Origin: an uncultured Eubacteriales bacterium
GTDB lineage: Bacteria > Bacillota > Clostridia > TANB77 > UBA1234
Length of the DNA stretch: 64,000 bases
Direction: 5' to 3'
Assembly: GCA_949283575.1 (NCBI GenBank)
Contig: CASDSU010000016.1
Span: forward strand, 64,130 to 128,129
Below, piece after piece: positions 24,077-34,247 of this stretch. The notes below the pieces were generated by a model, which saw only the letters and a program-made list of their open reading frames with translations, searched no databases and was not told the DNA's origin. The position numbers were made by a program, and so were the translations under genes. The stretch's first letter is position 1; the number at the start of each line of letters is the position of its first letter.

Positions 24077-25309
24077 TTGAAAAAACCAGAATTACTTGCA
24101 CCAGCAGGTTCATATGAAAAGGCAAAAGTTGCATTTTTATATGGAGCAGATGCGGTATATGCAGGAACAACAAAACTTTCACTAAGGACAAGAACATCAA
24201 TGGAATTTGATGATTTGGTTAATACAGTTAAACTTGCACATTCTTTAAATAAAAAAGTTTATGTTGCAATGAATATTTATGCTCGTGATAATGAATATGA
24301 TTTGATAAAAGAAGAAGCTAAATATTTAGATGAACTTGGCGTTGATGGAATAATAATTTCTGATGGTGGAATCGTAGATGTAGTTAAGGAATATGCTCCA
24401 AATACAGAAATACACATAAGCACGCAAGCTAATGTTACAAGTCTTCACAATGCAATGTTTTGGTATAAAAATGGTGCGAAGAGAGTTATTCTTGCTAGAG
24501 AATTAAGTAAGGATGAAATTAAATATATGACAGATAATAAGCCAGAAGATTTAGACATAGAGATGTTTGTACATGGCGCCATTTGCTATAGTTATTCTGG
24601 AAGATGTTATATGAGTGATTATATGGCAGGTCGTAGTGCAAATCATGGTGATTGTGCACAACCATGTAGATGGGCTTATAATATTTATGCTGAAGAGGTT
24701 AATAAACCTGGTGAACTTATGCCTGTTGAATATGATGAAAGAGGCACATACATATTTTCATCAAAAGATATGTGTTTAGTGCATGATATACCTTCACTGT
24801 TTGATATAAATGTTGATAGTTTAAAAATTGAAGGCAGACTAAAAACAGAGTTTTATCTAGCAAATGTAGTTCATGCTTATAGACATGCGCTTGATGATTA
24901 TGAAATAGATCCTGAAAATTGGAATAGTAAAAAATATTTCATAGAACTTGATAAAGCAAGAACAAGAGGAATTACAGATTTCTTTTTTAATAATAAAGAA
25001 AATAAGGATATTCAAGATTTTTCAGGAAGACAATATAATCCAGATTATGAATTCGCGGGTATTGTTGTTGATACGGATGAGAAAGGTATAACAACGATTG
25101 AAATTAGAAATAAATTATCTGTTAATGATAAGCTTGAAATAATGCTTCCAGAAATTTTAGAGCCTATAAATATGACTATTGACAAGTTGTATGATTTTGA
25201 AACTGGAGAAGAGATTGAAACTGTAAATCCTGGTGTTAAAGAACAAAAAGTAAAACTTGTTTTACCAGTTGAAGTAAAAAAAGGTATTGTAATTAGAAGA
25301 GTTAAATAA
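24077..25309 (+). CDS. trhP: U32 family protein, tRNA hydroxylation factor TrhP-like
   Basis: 410 residues, TTG start behind AGGGGGAG. Peptidase U32 family: PELLAPAGSYEKAKVAFLYGADAVY, then MFVHGAICYSYSGRCYMSDY and NHGDCAQPCRW with the four conserved Cys of the Fe-S site, then SLKIEGRLKTEFYLANVV. Members called TrhP (YegQ, YrrN/YrrO) introduce the hydroxyl of 5-hydroxyuridine at tRNA position 34 using prephenate. It lies 20 nt after the trmR-like gene; the two steps form one pathway. Confidence 0.85.
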   Translation: MKKPELLAPAGSYEKAKVAFLYGADAVYAGTTKLSLRTRTSMEFDDLVNTVKLAHSLNKKVYVAMNIYARDNEYDLIKEEAKYLDELGVDGIIISDGGIVDVVKEYAPNTEIHISTQANVTSLHNAMFWYKNGAKRVILARELSKDEIKYMTDNKPEDLDIEMFVHGAICYSYSGRCYMSDYMAGRSANHGDCAQPCRWAYNIYAEEVNKPGELMPVEYDERGTYIFSSKDMCLVHDIPSLFDINVDSLKIEGRLKTEFYLANVVHAYRHALDDYEIDPENWNSKKYFIELDKARTRGITDFFFNNKENKDIQDFSGRQYNPDYEFAGIVVDTDEKGITTIEIRNKLSVNDKLEIMLPEILEPINMTIDKLYDFETGEEIETVNPGVKEQKVKLVLPVEVKKGIVIRRVK

Positions 25310-25342
25310 ATTTTGAAATACGTAAGTAAAGGAGAATTATAA

Positions 25343-26434
25343 ATGGAAATAGGTATCGTTGGTTTACCAAATGTAGGTAAGAGTACAATGTTTAATGCAA
25401 TAACAAAAGCTGGTGCGGAATGTGCAAACTATCCATTCTGTACGATAGAACCAAATGTGGGAATTGTTCCAGTTCCTGATGAGAGATTGGATAAGCTTGC
25501 CGAGTTATATAATCCTGAAAAAATTACTCATGCAGTTGTTAAATTTGTTGATATAGCTGGTATTGTTAAAGGTGCTTCTAAAGGCGAGGGATTAGGAAAT
25601 AAATTTTTGTCACATATTAGAGAAGTTGATGCTATTGTTCAAGTTGTTAGATGTTTTGAAAATGGCAATATTACTCACGTTGATGGAAGTATAAATCCAC
25701 TTCGTGATGTTGAAACAATCAATTTGGAGCTTATATTTGCAGATTTAGAAACACTTGAAAAACGTATGGATAGAGCTGTTAAAATGGCTAGAACAGATAA
25801 AAAGCATCAAGTTGAAGTTGATGCCCTAAATAAAATTAAAGCTGTTTTAGAAAGTGGAAAGCTTGCAAGTTCAGTAGAGCTTACTGATGAAGAAAAAGAG
25901 ATGTTATCAGATTTTTATCTTTTGACAGCTAAGCCAATGATGTATGTTGGAAATCTTTCAGAAGATCAATTAAAAACTGTTGATTCAGATGAGAATTTCC
26001 AAGCACTAAAAAAATATGCTGAAGAAAATGGAAGCGAAGCTATTCCTTTATGTGTAAAAGTTGAAGAGGAACTTGCCGCTCTTGAAGATGATGAAAAAGC
26101 TGAAATGCTAGAACTTATGGGAATTGAGGAACCAGGATTAGATAAATTAATTAAAGCAAGTTACAAACTATTAAACCTTATGTCATTCTTAACAGCAGGG
26201 GAGCCTGAAGTTAGAGCTTGGACAATTACAATTGGAACAAAAGCTCCAGCTGCAGCAGGTAAAATTCACTCAGATATCGAGAGAGGATTTATAAAAGCTG
26301 AAGTTATAAGCTATTCAGATTTAATGGAATGTGGTTCGATGGTTAAAGCTAGAGAAAAAGGTTTAATTAGATTTGAAGGCAAAGAATATGTAATGCAAGA
26401 TGGAGATGTAGTATTATTTAGATTTAACGTTTAG
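25343..26434 (+). CDS. ychF: Redox-responsive ATPase YchF (OLA1 family)
   Basis: 363 residues. G1 [16 protein letters not shown]3 [20 protein letters not shown], the altered G4 typical of YchF ([10 protein letters not shown] instead of NKxD), a coiled-coil middle and the C-terminal TGS domain ([21 protein letters not shown]). YchF binds ribosomes and hydrolyses ATP more than GTP. Full length, with AAAGGAGAATTATAA before the ATG. Confidence 0.95.
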   Translation: MEIGIVGLPNVGKSTMFNAITKAGAECANYPFCTIEPNVGIVPVPDERLDKLAELYNPEKITHAVVKFVDIAGIVKGASKGEGLGNKFLSHIREVDAIVQVVRCFENGNITHVDGSINPLRDVETINLELIFADLETLEKRMDRAVKMARTDKKHQVEVDALNKIKAVLESGKLASSVELTDEEKEMLSDFYLLTAKPMMYVGNLSEDQLKTVDSDENFQALKKYAEENGSEAIPLCVKVEEELAALEDDEKAEMLELMGIEEPGLDKLIKASYKLLNLMSFLTAGEPEVRAWTITIGTKAPAAAGKIHSDIERGFIKAEVISYSDLMECGSMVKAREKGLIRFEGKEYVMQDGDVVLFRFNV

Positions 26435-26455
26435 ATTATTTAGTGGAGGAAACAA

Positions 26456-27523
26456 ATGAAGAAATTATTTACCTTATTATTTTTTGTAGTGATGATGAAT
26501 ACAGTAGTTTTTGCGAGATCAAATGTTGAAGTTCCTGAGTACATTTTAGTAAAAACAGGGGATAACAAAATTGAAGAAATAGAACTTGATACATATTTAT
26601 ATAGTGTAGTTCAAAGTGAGATGGGAATAAATTATAAGGCTTCTGGAATGTCAAGCGCAAAAAGTGTTCCATTGGACGCGCTTAAAGCACAAGCGGTTGC
26701 TTCAAGAAGTTATGCTGTTTATAATATCTTGAAAGCTGGTGAAGATGCTGAATATCATGTTACATCGACAGTAACAAGCCAAGTATATAATAAAAATGCT
26801 AACATTGCTGATATTGTAAAGGAAGCGGTTGATGAGACATCAGGGCAAGTGATTACATATGATGATGAAGTTGCGTGTGCATATTTTTTCTCAACAAGTG
26901 GTGGACATACTGAAGCACCAGAAAATGTTTGGTCTTCTGCTATTCCATATTTACAAGGTGTTGAAGATGAATATGAAATTGAAGTTGATAATAAAACAAC
27001 ATGGACAGCTGTTTATACACAAATCGAATTACAAAAGTTATTTCCTAAACTTGGCGAGATAGAAGATATTATTATAGAAGATTATTCAGAAAATGATAGA
27101 GTTATTGAGCTTAAGATAGTAGGTAGCAAAGGTAAGGAAATTTTAGTTAAAAACAACATAAGAATGAAAATGGGTACAGGAAAGCTTAGAAGTCAATGGT
27201 TTGATGTTGATTTTGATGGAGATGAAGCTGTGTTCGAGGGTAGAGGGTTTGGACATGGAATTGGTATGAGTCAAAATGGAGCAATAGGTATGGCTTTGGA
27301 AGGATTTTCTTACGATGAAATTTTGGAATGGTATTATACAGATATTGAAATATTTGGATTTGATGATTATTCATATAATTACGATGAAGAAGACGATTAT
27401 GAAGAAGAATATTATATTCCAGAAGAAGAACTTGAAGACATTGAATTATCAAAACCACTTTTGGATAAAACTATTGAAATTTGTACAACAAACTGGCTAC
27501 TTTCTTTAATAGAAAAAAGATAA
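26456..27523 (+). CDS. SpoIID/LytB domain protein, secreted
   Basis: 355 residues: signal peptide or anchor at 1-21, SpoIID domain about 35-300 with VVQSEMG (catalytic Glu of the SpoIID lytic transglycosylase), LKAQAVASRSYAVYN, TSGGHTEAPENVW and GRGFGHGIGMSQNGA. SpoIID removes peptidoglycan during engulfment together with SpoIIP and SpoIIM; family members outside sporulation also exist. The C-terminal 50 residues are acidic and Tyr-rich, which is unusual for SpoIID. GGAGGAAACAA precedes the ATG, 20 nt after ychF. Confidence 0.82.
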   Translation: MKKLFTLLFFVVMMNTVVFARSNVEVPEYILVKTGDNKIEEIELDTYLYSVVQSEMGINYKASGMSSAKSVPLDALKAQAVASRSYAVYNILKAGEDAEYHVTSTVTSQVYNKNANIADIVKEAVDETSGQVITYDDEVACAYFFSTSGGHTEAPENVWSSAIPYLQGVEDEYEIEVDNKTTWTAVYTQIELQKLFPKLGEIEDIIIEDYSENDRVIELKIVGSKGKEILVKNNIRMKMGTGKLRSQWFDVDFDGDEAVFEGRGFGHGIGMSQNGAIGMALEGFSYDEILEWYYTDIEIFGFDDYSYNYDEEDDYEEEYYIPEEELEDIELSKPLLDKTIEICTTNWLLSLIEKR

Positions 27524-27560
27524 AATAAGATGAATAAGTATTAAATACTAAAGATAAGAG

Positions 27561-28442
27561 GTGATTGATATTAATATAGGTGTTGATATCGGTGGAAATC
27601 ATATAGGAATAGGAATTGTTGATGAGAAAGGTGAAATCCTAAAAAAAGAAATAACTGACTATGATAATGAAATTGTTAAAGCAGAAGAGATTTTTAGAAT
27701 TTTGAATACATTCTTAGAAAATAATAATACAAGCAAAATAGAAAGCATAGGAATTGGTATACCTGGTATTGCAAGTGGCACACATATTGATTACACATGT
27801 AATTTACCACTTAGTAACATAGAAATAAGAGAATATGTAAAAACTAAATTACCTATTTATGTTTCAAATGATGCTAATTGTGCTGTAATAGCAGAATACC
27901 AAGTTGCTGATAATAGATTTTATAATAATTATGGACTTGTTACTATTGGTACTGGAATAGGTGCAGGTGTAATATTAAATGGAAATCTTTTGGAAGGTTC
28001 AACTGGTGCAGCAGCAGAGCTTGGTCATATGATAATTGAAAAAGATGGTCTTAAATGTAGATGTGGTAGACAAGGTTGCTTTGAGCAATATGCGTCAGTT
28101 ACAGCTCTTAGAAGAAAAACAAATTTAGATACACTTAAAGAAATCTTTTACTTGCTTGAAAGAAATGAAGTTATACAAAATGCATTCGAAGAATATTTAA
28201 ATGATCTTGCAGAAGGTCTTGCGAATTTTATTAATTTATATGATTTAGAAATGTTGGTTATTGGTGGAAGTTTTTCTGAATATGGATATAAATATATGAT
28301 GAAGTTAAAGAGTATGATATTATCAAAGATATATAATAAATATACATATGAACTAAATATGAAACCAGCAACACTTGGTAATGATGCAGGTATTATAGGA
28401 GCTTCGTTTTTAAAAGAATATAAGAGTAGTATTTATGATTAG
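27561..28442 (+). CDS. ROK-family sugar kinase
   Basis: 293 residues: N-terminal phosphate loop IGVDIGGNHIGIGIVD, SNDANCAVIAEY with the catalytic Asp, GTGIGAGVILNG, and the zinc motif CRCGRQGCFEQYAS. ROK kinases phosphorylate glucose or N-acetyl sugars; the neighbour murB hints at amino-sugar supply but does not prove it. The listed start is a GTG that lies inside the AGAGGTG ribosome-binding site; an ATT codon at 27570, 6 nt after that site, is the likelier initiation codon, though rare. Confidence 0.8.
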   Translation: MIDINIGVDIGGNHIGIGIVDEKGEILKKEITDYDNEIVKAEEIFRILNTFLENNNTSKIESIGIGIPGIASGTHIDYTCNLPLSNIEIREYVKTKLPIYVSNDANCAVIAEYQVADNRFYNNYGLVTIGTGIGAGVILNGNLLEGSTGAAAELGHMIIEKDGLKCRCGRQGCFEQYASVTALRRKTNLDTLKEIFYLLERNEVIQNAFEEYLNDLAEGLANFINLYDLEMLVIGGSFSEYGYKYMMKLKSMILSKIYNKYTYELNMKPATLGNDAGIIGASFLKEYKSSIYD

Positions 28443-28467
28443 TAGCTTAAAGAAAGGTGATGACTTT

Positions 28468-29361
28468 ATGGAAAAAATTTTGAAATCGCTAAAAAAAATA
28501 ACAAATGAAGAGAATATTTTTTGCAATGAACCTATGAAGAATCATACAACTTTTAAAACAGGCGGAAATGCAGATATATTGGTTATGCCAACCTCAAAAG
28601 AAGAACTTATAGAATGTTTGAAGCTTGATGTTCCTAAATTTATCATTGGAAATGGAAGTAATCTTGTTGTAAAAGATGGTGGTTTAAGAGGACTTGTAAT
28701 TAAAACAACAAAAGTTAATAACATGAGTTTGGATGGAGATGTACTTGAAGCCGAGACAGGGTGTTTTTTAGGAAAGATTGCAATGCATGCTAGAGATAAT
28801 TCACTTACAGGATTTGAGTTTGCGTGTGGAATTCCTGGAACACTGGGCGGTGCGGTATCTATGAATGCCGGAGCATATGGTGGAGAAATGAAGGACGTAT
28901 TAATTGAGAGCACATATGCTGATAGAGATGGAAATGTACATACCATTACAAATGCAGAACATGAATTTGGAAAGAGAAAAAGCTTTTTTACAGGGAAAGA
29001 TTATGTGATTCTTTCTTCAAAAATACAACTTAAAGCTGGAGATTATGAAGAAATAAAAAACAAGATGGAAGAGTTGAAGGTTTCTAGAAATACAAAGCAG
29101 CCAATTACAATGCCAAGTGCAGGAAGTGTTTTCAAAAGACCAGAAGGTTTTTTCGCTGGAAAACTTATTGAAGATTCTGGTTTAAAGGGGTACAAAATAG
29201 GTGGTGCAGAAGTTTCAACATTACATGCTGGCTTTATAGTAAATGCAGGTAATGCAACTTCAAAAGATATATTAGATTTAATAAAATATATTCAAGAAAC
29301 AGTTCAAAAAAATTATGGAGTTTTGTTAGAAACAGAAGTTAAAATTATTGGAGAAGACTAA
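28468..29361 (+). CDS. murB: UDP-N-acetylenolpyruvoylglucosamine reductase MurB
   Basis: 297 residues. FAD domain with NHTTFKTGGNADILV, FIIGNGSNLVV and GFEFACGIPGTLGGAVSMNAGAYGGE, substrate domain with QPITMPSAGSVFKRPEGFFAGKLIE (catalytic Ser) and GGAEVSTLHAGFIVN. It reduces enolpyruvyl-UDP-GlcNAc to UDP-MurNAc with NADPH. Start at 28468 behind GAAAGGTGATGACTTT. It overlaps no neighbour and is followed 23 nt later by glmR, the usual Firmicutes order, although rapZ, normally between them, is absent. Confidence 0.95.
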   Translation: MEKILKSLKKITNEENIFCNEPMKNHTTFKTGGNADILVMPTSKEELIECLKLDVPKFIIGNGSNLVVKDGGLRGLVIKTTKVNNMSLDGDVLEAETGCFLGKIAMHARDNSLTGFEFACGIPGTLGGAVSMNAGAYGGEMKDVLIESTYADRDGNVHTITNAEHEFGKRKSFFTGKDYVILSSKIQLKAGDYEEIKNKMEELKVSRNTKQPITMPSAGSVFKRPEGFFAGKLIEDSGLKGYKIGGAEVSTLHAGFIVNAGNATSKDILDLIKYIQETVQKNYGVLLETEVKIIGED

Positions 29362-29384
29362 GTAATAAAAGGTGGAAGTAATTG

Positions 29385-30776
29385 ATGAATAGTATAAATG
29401 AATGGTTTAGTTCAGGTCTTAAGTTAAAACGATGGTTTTTCCTTATGGTAGTAGGAGTGTTATTTTTAAGTTTCAGTATTGCTAAATTTATGGTAAGCGA
29501 AGAATTGGAAATATTTCAACTAGTGGTATGCATTGCAATGTTTGTCATTGGTTTTACATCAATAATAATGAGTTTTGTTATGTCACAAAGAAGAATTCTT
29601 CAAGCTATAGCCGAGGCTAACGCAAATCCAAACGGAAGAAATATCAATCTAAAAAGACTTTTGTTTGATAAAAGAATGCTTGATAAGAACATAAAAATTG
29701 TTGCCATTGGTGGAGGCGAAGGTTTAGTTGCTTTGCTTAAAGCTTTAAAGATTTTTTCAAATAATGTTACGGCTGTTGTAAGTGTCGTTGACGATGAAAA
29801 AAATAGTTCTGATAATTTATCAATTCAAGAAATAAAGAAAGCTATGGTTGCTTTATCAAGCAAGGAGACGGCGTTATACGATTTCTTTACACATAGAATA
29901 ATGTCTGGTGAATTAAGAGGAAGAAATGCAGGAAATGTATTTTTTGAAACATTGAATGATATGTGTGATAACAATTTATCGAGAACGGTTGAACACGCGT
30001 CAAAAATGCTTGATATGAGAGGGAGCGTTATACCAGCTACTTTAGATAATGTTACCATTGGCGCTGTTCTTACTGATGGTTCAAGAGTTATTGGAAAGAA
30101 AAATATAGAAGAAAAAATAGAAGAAAAAAATGTTGGAATTGAAAAAATATTTTTAGTTCCTGAAAGATGTGCTCCTGCTCCGGACGTAATAAGAAGTGTA
30201 AAGGAAGCCGATGTAATAATAATTGGACCTGGAAGTTTGTATATGGGTATTATTCCTACCTTGCTAATAAAAGAAATATCAGATACAATAAGAAAGAGTA
30301 GTGCAACTAAGATATTTGTTTCAAATATTATGACAGAAAAGCATCAAACAGTTGATTATGCGTTGTCTGATTATATTAATATGATTCATGAGCATGCAGG
30401 AAAAGGTTTATTTAATCATTGTATTTTTTCAGATAGTGATATAATGCCCGAATATATTCGTAGATATAATAGAGAAGGCGCAGATTTAATTGAGCTTGAT
30501 AAAAATAAATTAAAAGATATGAAATTAAATATAACAGTAGCAGATTTAGCTATGGTAGATGATAGAAATGGTATTAGACATGATCATATAAAACTTGCTC
30601 AAACCATTTTTAAAATTGTTTGTGATAATATGGATTTAGAAGATAATGATAAAGCGATTGAATATTATACTGCTAAATCAAAATTACAGAGAATGTCTAA
30701 TAAAAACAAAAAGAAAAGTTTTTGGCTAAGTAGTGTAAAAGTCATTAATCCAAATAAAAAGAGAAAGCGTAAATAA
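29385..30776 (+). CDS. glmR: GlmR/YvcK-type CofD-like protein with membrane anchor
   Basis: About 463 residues: two N-terminal membrane helices (about 18-36 and 44-66), then a CofD-like domain from about 100: IVAIGGGEGLVALLKALK, RNAGNVFFETL, SVIPATLDNVTIGAVL, IIIGPGSLYMGIIPTLL and SNIMTEKHQTVDY. GlmR binds UDP-GlcNAc and promotes carbon flow into wall precursors. Two changes are notable: GGGEG instead of the common GGGTG, and DDEKNSSDN in place of the DDGGSSG loop. These touch the nucleotide-sugar site and suggest altered ligand use. ATG at 29385 follows AAAGGTGGAAG. Confidence 0.82.
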   Translation: MNSINEWFSSGLKLKRWFFLMVVGVLFLSFSIAKFMVSEELEIFQLVVCIAMFVIGFTSIIMSFVMSQRRILQAIAEANANPNGRNINLKRLLFDKRMLDKNIKIVAIGGGEGLVALLKALKIFSNNVTAVVSVVDDEKNSSDNLSIQEIKKAMVALSSKETALYDFFTHRIMSGELRGRNAGNVFFETLNDMCDNNLSRTVEHASKMLDMRGSVIPATLDNVTIGAVLTDGSRVIGKKNIEEKIEEKNVGIEKIFLVPERCAPAPDVIRSVKEADVIIIGPGSLYMGIIPTLLIKEISDTIRKSSATKIFVSNIMTEKHQTVDYALSDYINMIHEHAGKGLFNHCIFSDSDIMPEYIRRYNREGADLIELDKNKLKDMKLNITVADLAMVDDRNGIRHDHIKLAQTIFKIVCDNMDLEDNDKAIEYYTAKSKLQRMSNKNKKKSFWLSSVKVINPNKKRKRK

Positions 30777-30801
30777 ACAACTAAAATAAGGGAGTGTATT
30801 T

Positions 30802-32691
30802 ATGAGAATTACAAAAGACAAGATTGAACGTTTTGATATTTCTTCAAGAAGGGAATGGATTGCAACAAATGGTGTTGGTGGATTTTGTTCAAGTACAATA
30901 ATTGGGCTTAATACAAGAAAATACCATGCTTTATTAGTAGCTGCCCTTGGAGATACAGGTGATAGATATGTTGTTTTATCAAAATTGAATGAATCTATTG
31001 TAAAAGGTGATAAAACATATACCATAGCAACAAATCAGTGTGGTAATTTTGTTGAAAATGGATATGTATATCAAGAATACTTTAGAAAAGCATATGTGCC
31101 TGAATTTTACTATAAAGTTGACAATGTAGATATAATAAAAAAAGTTGCAATGAAGCATGGAGAAAATAAAGTTGCTGTTTCATATACAATTAGAACAAGT
31201 GGTGAAGATATTACTTTTAGAGTTCAACCACTTGTGAATTATAGAAAGTTTCATGATACAAGAAATTGTTATGTGCTTGATTACAACGTGAAAGAAAACG
31301 CGGTGAATGTTAAATTAAATTTACACACAACACTTCATATGATAACTTCGGAAGGTACGTTTGAAAGATATGACAGAACATATTATAGAAATATGTTTTA
31401 TATGATAGAAGAAGAACGTGGACTTGATGCGTATGAAGATCATTTTATGCCAGGATCGTATTCAATATTTGTTCCTAGAAATACTGAAATGACATTTGAA
31501 TTTGTTGCGTCTGTTGATTATACTCAGGATTTTTTGAAGGCGGCAAATGCTTCGGAAATAATAAGAAGTGAGAATACGCGTTTGGAGAAAGTTTGTAAAA
31601 TAGCAGAAGCAAATACTGTGATTGAGAAACAATTGGCAATATCAGCAGATAGTTTTATTGTAGATAGAGGAAATAGAAAAACAGTGATAGCGGGCTATCC
31701 ATGGTTTGGAGATTGGGGCAGAGATACGTTTATTGCCTTCGAGGGCTTATTATTATGTACAAATAGATTTAAAGATGCGAAAGAAATTTTACTTAGTTTT
31801 TCGAAGTATATAAATGAAGGTTTAATTCCTAATTTAATAGATGAAAATGGCGGTAGTGCATATAATACTGTAGATGCTTCACTTTGGTATATTGATGCTA
31901 CATACAAATATTATAAATATACAAGTGATGAAATTTTTGTTCAAGAAATATATGAACATCTAATGAAAATAATTGATGCGTATAAAAATGGTACTAGATA
32001 TAATATTCATATGGATGTAGATGGTCTTATTTCTGCTGGTGATGAAATGACTCAGCTAACATGGATGGATGCAAAAGTTGGAGATATAATTCCAACATCA
32101 CGTCACGGGAAATGTGTAGAAATAAACGCATTGTGGTATAATGCATTGAAAATAATGAGCGAATTTTCGAAAATTTTAGGGAAAAAATTTGATACCGATT
32201 TAATAGAAAAAGTAAAAGATTCTTTTAGAAAGTTTTATGCAAATTATGGACTTTTTGATGTTATTGAACCTGTTAGTGAAAAAATAAGACCAAATCAGGT
32301 GATTGCGATAGGACTAGAGTTTTCACCGGTTGATGAAAATAAAGCAAAAGAAATATTAAATTTGATTGAAGAGGAATTGTATACATCTAAAGGTTTAAAA
32401 ACATTGTCAGATGATGATTCAGAATATAAAGGATACTATTTTGGTGATGTATATAATAGAGATATAAGTTATCATCAAGGAACAGTTTGGCCTTGGCTTT
32501 TGCAACCATATTTTGAAGCTTCTAGAAAATATGATGGAAAATATAAATGGTTAGAAAATACTGAAGAATTAATAACGGATGACTGTTTTGGAAGCATTAA
32601 TGAGATATATGATGCAGATGAACCAAGATGTCCAAAAGGTGCTTATTCACAAGCTTGGAGTATAGCAATGGCAATTATTAATTCAAAATAA
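30802..32691 (+). CDS. Amylo-alpha-1,6-glucosidase (glycogen debranching enzyme family)
   Basis: 629 residues. The N-terminal domain (REWIATNGVGGFCSSTIIGLNTRKYHALL) and the C-terminal (alpha/alpha)6 domain with YPWFGDWGRDTFIAFEGLLL, GGSAYNTVDASLWYIDA, and YFGDVYNRDISYHQGTVWPW are those of GH133-type debranching enzymes. It would hydrolyse alpha-1,6 branch stubs of glycogen. No other glycogen gene is in the window. AAGGGAGTGTATTT precedes the ATG. Confidence 0.88.
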   Translation: MRITKDKIERFDISSRREWIATNGVGGFCSSTIIGLNTRKYHALLVAALGDTGDRYVVLSKLNESIVKGDKTYTIATNQCGNFVENGYVYQEYFRKAYVPEFYYKVDNVDIIKKVAMKHGENKVAVSYTIRTSGEDITFRVQPLVNYRKFHDTRNCYVLDYNVKENAVNVKLNLHTTLHMITSEGTFERYDRTYYRNMFYMIEEERGLDAYEDHFMPGSYSIFVPRNTEMTFEFVASVDYTQDFLKAANASEIIRSENTRLEKVCKIAEANTVIEKQLAISADSFIVDRGNRKTVIAGYPWFGDWGRDTFIAFEGLLLCTNRFKDAKEILLSFSKYINEGLIPNLIDENGGSAYNTVDASLWYIDATYKYYKYTSDEIFVQEIYEHLMKIIDAYKNGTRYNIHMDVDGLISAGDEMTQLTWMDAKVGDIIPTSRHGKCVEINALWYNALKIMSEFSKILGKKFDTDLIEKVKDSFRKFYANYGLFDVIEPVSEKIRPNQVIAIGLEFSPVDENKAKEILNLIEEELYTSKGLKTLSDDDSEYKGYYFGDVYNRDISYHQGTVWPWLLQPYFEASRKYDGKYKWLENTEELITDDCFGSINEIYDADEPRCPKGAYSQAWSIAMAIINSK

Positions 32692-32718
32692 ATATTGGAA
32701 GAAAGAATAAGGGGAAGT

Positions 32719-33207
32719 ATGATAATAATAGGGATAGATCCAGGGTATGCGATAACTGGTTTTGGGGTTATAGAATATGAGGGGAACCACTTCAAGTTGA
32801 TTGAAAGTGGTTCTATTCAAACTAAAGCAGGAGTTCCTTTGCCTACAAGAATTGCAAAGATTTATGATGATATGACTTTGTTGATTGAGAAATATAAGCC
32901 GGACGCAATTGCAATAGAAGAATTATTTTTTAATAGAAATACTACGACAGCTATTGGTGTTGCTCAAGGAAGAGGCTCGGTTTTAATTGCTGCGGCAAAG
33001 ACATCGACACCGATATATGAATATACACCACTTCAAGTAAAGCAAGGTGTTACAGGTTATGGTCGTGCAGATAAAAAACAAGTTCAAATGATGGTGAAAA
33101 CAGTATTGGGACTTGAAAAAGTTCCAAAGTTAGATGATACGACAGATGCGATTGCAATAGCAATTTGTCATGCGCATAGTCATAGATTTGCTAAAACTAT
33201 ACAATAG
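32719..33207 (+). CDS. ruvC: Holliday junction endonuclease RuvC
   Basis: 162 residues with the four acidic catalytic residues: D in IGIDPGYAITGFGV, E in AIEELFFNRNTTTAI, and the DDTTDAIAIAICHAH pair. RuvC cuts Holliday junctions moved by RuvAB; ruvAB are not in this window. Start chosen at ATG 32719 behind AAGGGGAAG, which places the conserved MIIIGIDPG at the N-terminus. Confidence 0.95.
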   Translation: MIIIGIDPGYAITGFGVIEYEGNHFKLIESGSIQTKAGVPLPTRIAKIYDDMTLLIEKYKPDAIAIEELFFNRNTTTAIGVAQGRGSVLIAAAKTSTPIYEYTPLQVKQGVTGYGRADKKQVQMMVKTVLGLEKVPKLDDTTDAIAIAICHAHSHRFAKTIQ

Positions 33208-33223
33208 AAATTAGGGGATTTAA

Positions 33224-34198
33224 ATGAGTTCAAATTTATATTTAATTACTGGCGAAGAAGCATATGAAAAACAAGAACGACTAGAACAAATAAAGGCTGA
33301 TTTTGGTGAATGTGTAAAAGGAATAAATTATATTGTTTTAGATAAGGCGAACATAAATAATCTTGAAGATGAGATAAATACATATCCTTTTGGATTTTCA
33401 AAAAAACTTATAATTGTAAAAATAGATAAACAAGAAAAAGCATCAGAAAATGCAAATGATGGTGAAACGACAGACAATGTCGAAGAAAAAAATGATTGGT
33501 TAACGTCTAGTTTGGAAGAAACTTTGAAAAAATTAGAAGATGTTACTGTCGTCCTATTAGGAGATATTAAGAAAACAACAAGAATATATAAATTGGTTCA
33601 AAAGTATGGTGAATGCATAGTTTGTGATAAGAAGAAAGAATATGATTTATTATCATGGAGCGCAAAAATATTTAAAGAAAATGACGTTGAAATTAATAAT
33701 GCGGATATAAATTATTTAATAAATATTTGTGGAACGGACAAATTAATGCTTAAAAATGAGATTGATAAGTTGATTGATTTTTCTTTTGAATCAAAGAAAA
33801 TTACTAAAGAGAATATCGATGCAATATGTATCAGAACATCCGATGTAATTATATTTGATTTGACAGATAGTATAGGTAACAAAAATACGAAAGCAGCACT
33901 TAATTCATTAAATGAATTGATTGAAAACAAAGAGCCAATACAAAAGATTGTTATTATGATAGCAAAACATTTTAAGTCATTATTAGTCGCAAAAGTAGCA
34001 ATGCTTGAAAATAGAAATGTATTAGAAGAACTGTCTACCAAATCAACATTCGCAGCTAATAAATACAAATCACAAGCAAAGTATTTTACTATAGAAGAAT
34101 TAAAAGATAAAGTTATAGAATTTTCAAAATTAGATATAGATTCTAAAACAGGTAAAATAGATTTGAAAATAGGACTTGAAAAAATAATTTGTTCTTGA
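33224..34198 (+). CDS. holA: DNA polymerase III delta subunit HolA
   Basis: 324 residues with YLITGEEAYEKQERLEQIK at the start, the long loop domain, and LINICGTDKLMLKNEIDKLI plus C-terminal clamp-loader helices (KIVIMIAKHFKSLL). Delta opens the beta clamp during loading. A charged, low-complexity insertion (about 75-90, EKASENANDGETTDNVEEKN) is unusual but in a surface loop position. AGGGGATTTAA precedes the ATG. The transcript ends in a GGGACGG-type terminator. Confidence 0.92.
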   Translation: MSSNLYLITGEEAYEKQERLEQIKADFGECVKGINYIVLDKANINNLEDEINTYPFGFSKKLIIVKIDKQEKASENANDGETTDNVEEKNDWLTSSLEETLKKLEDVTVVLLGDIKKTTRIYKLVQKYGECIVCDKKKEYDLLSWSAKIFKENDVEINNADINYLINICGTDKLMLKNEIDKLIDFSFESKKITKENIDAICIRTSDVIIFDLTDSIGNKNTKAALNSLNELIENKEPIQKIVIMIAKHFKSLLVAKVAMLENRNVLEELSTKSTFAANKYKSQAKYFTIEELKDKVIEFSKLDIDSKTGKIDLKIGLEKIICS

Positions 34199-34200
34199 AA

Positions 34201-34247
34201 ATTGGAAATTGGAACGGAAAAATAACCGTCCCAATTTCCAATTTTTT
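34201..34247. terminator. Terminator after holA, GGGACGG-type hairpin (copy 3)
   Basis: ATTGGAAATTGG.ACGG pairs with CCGTCCCAATTTCCAAT (CCGTCCC at 34226-34232), followed by TTTTTT. It separates convergent holA and gpr. Confidence 0.85.
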
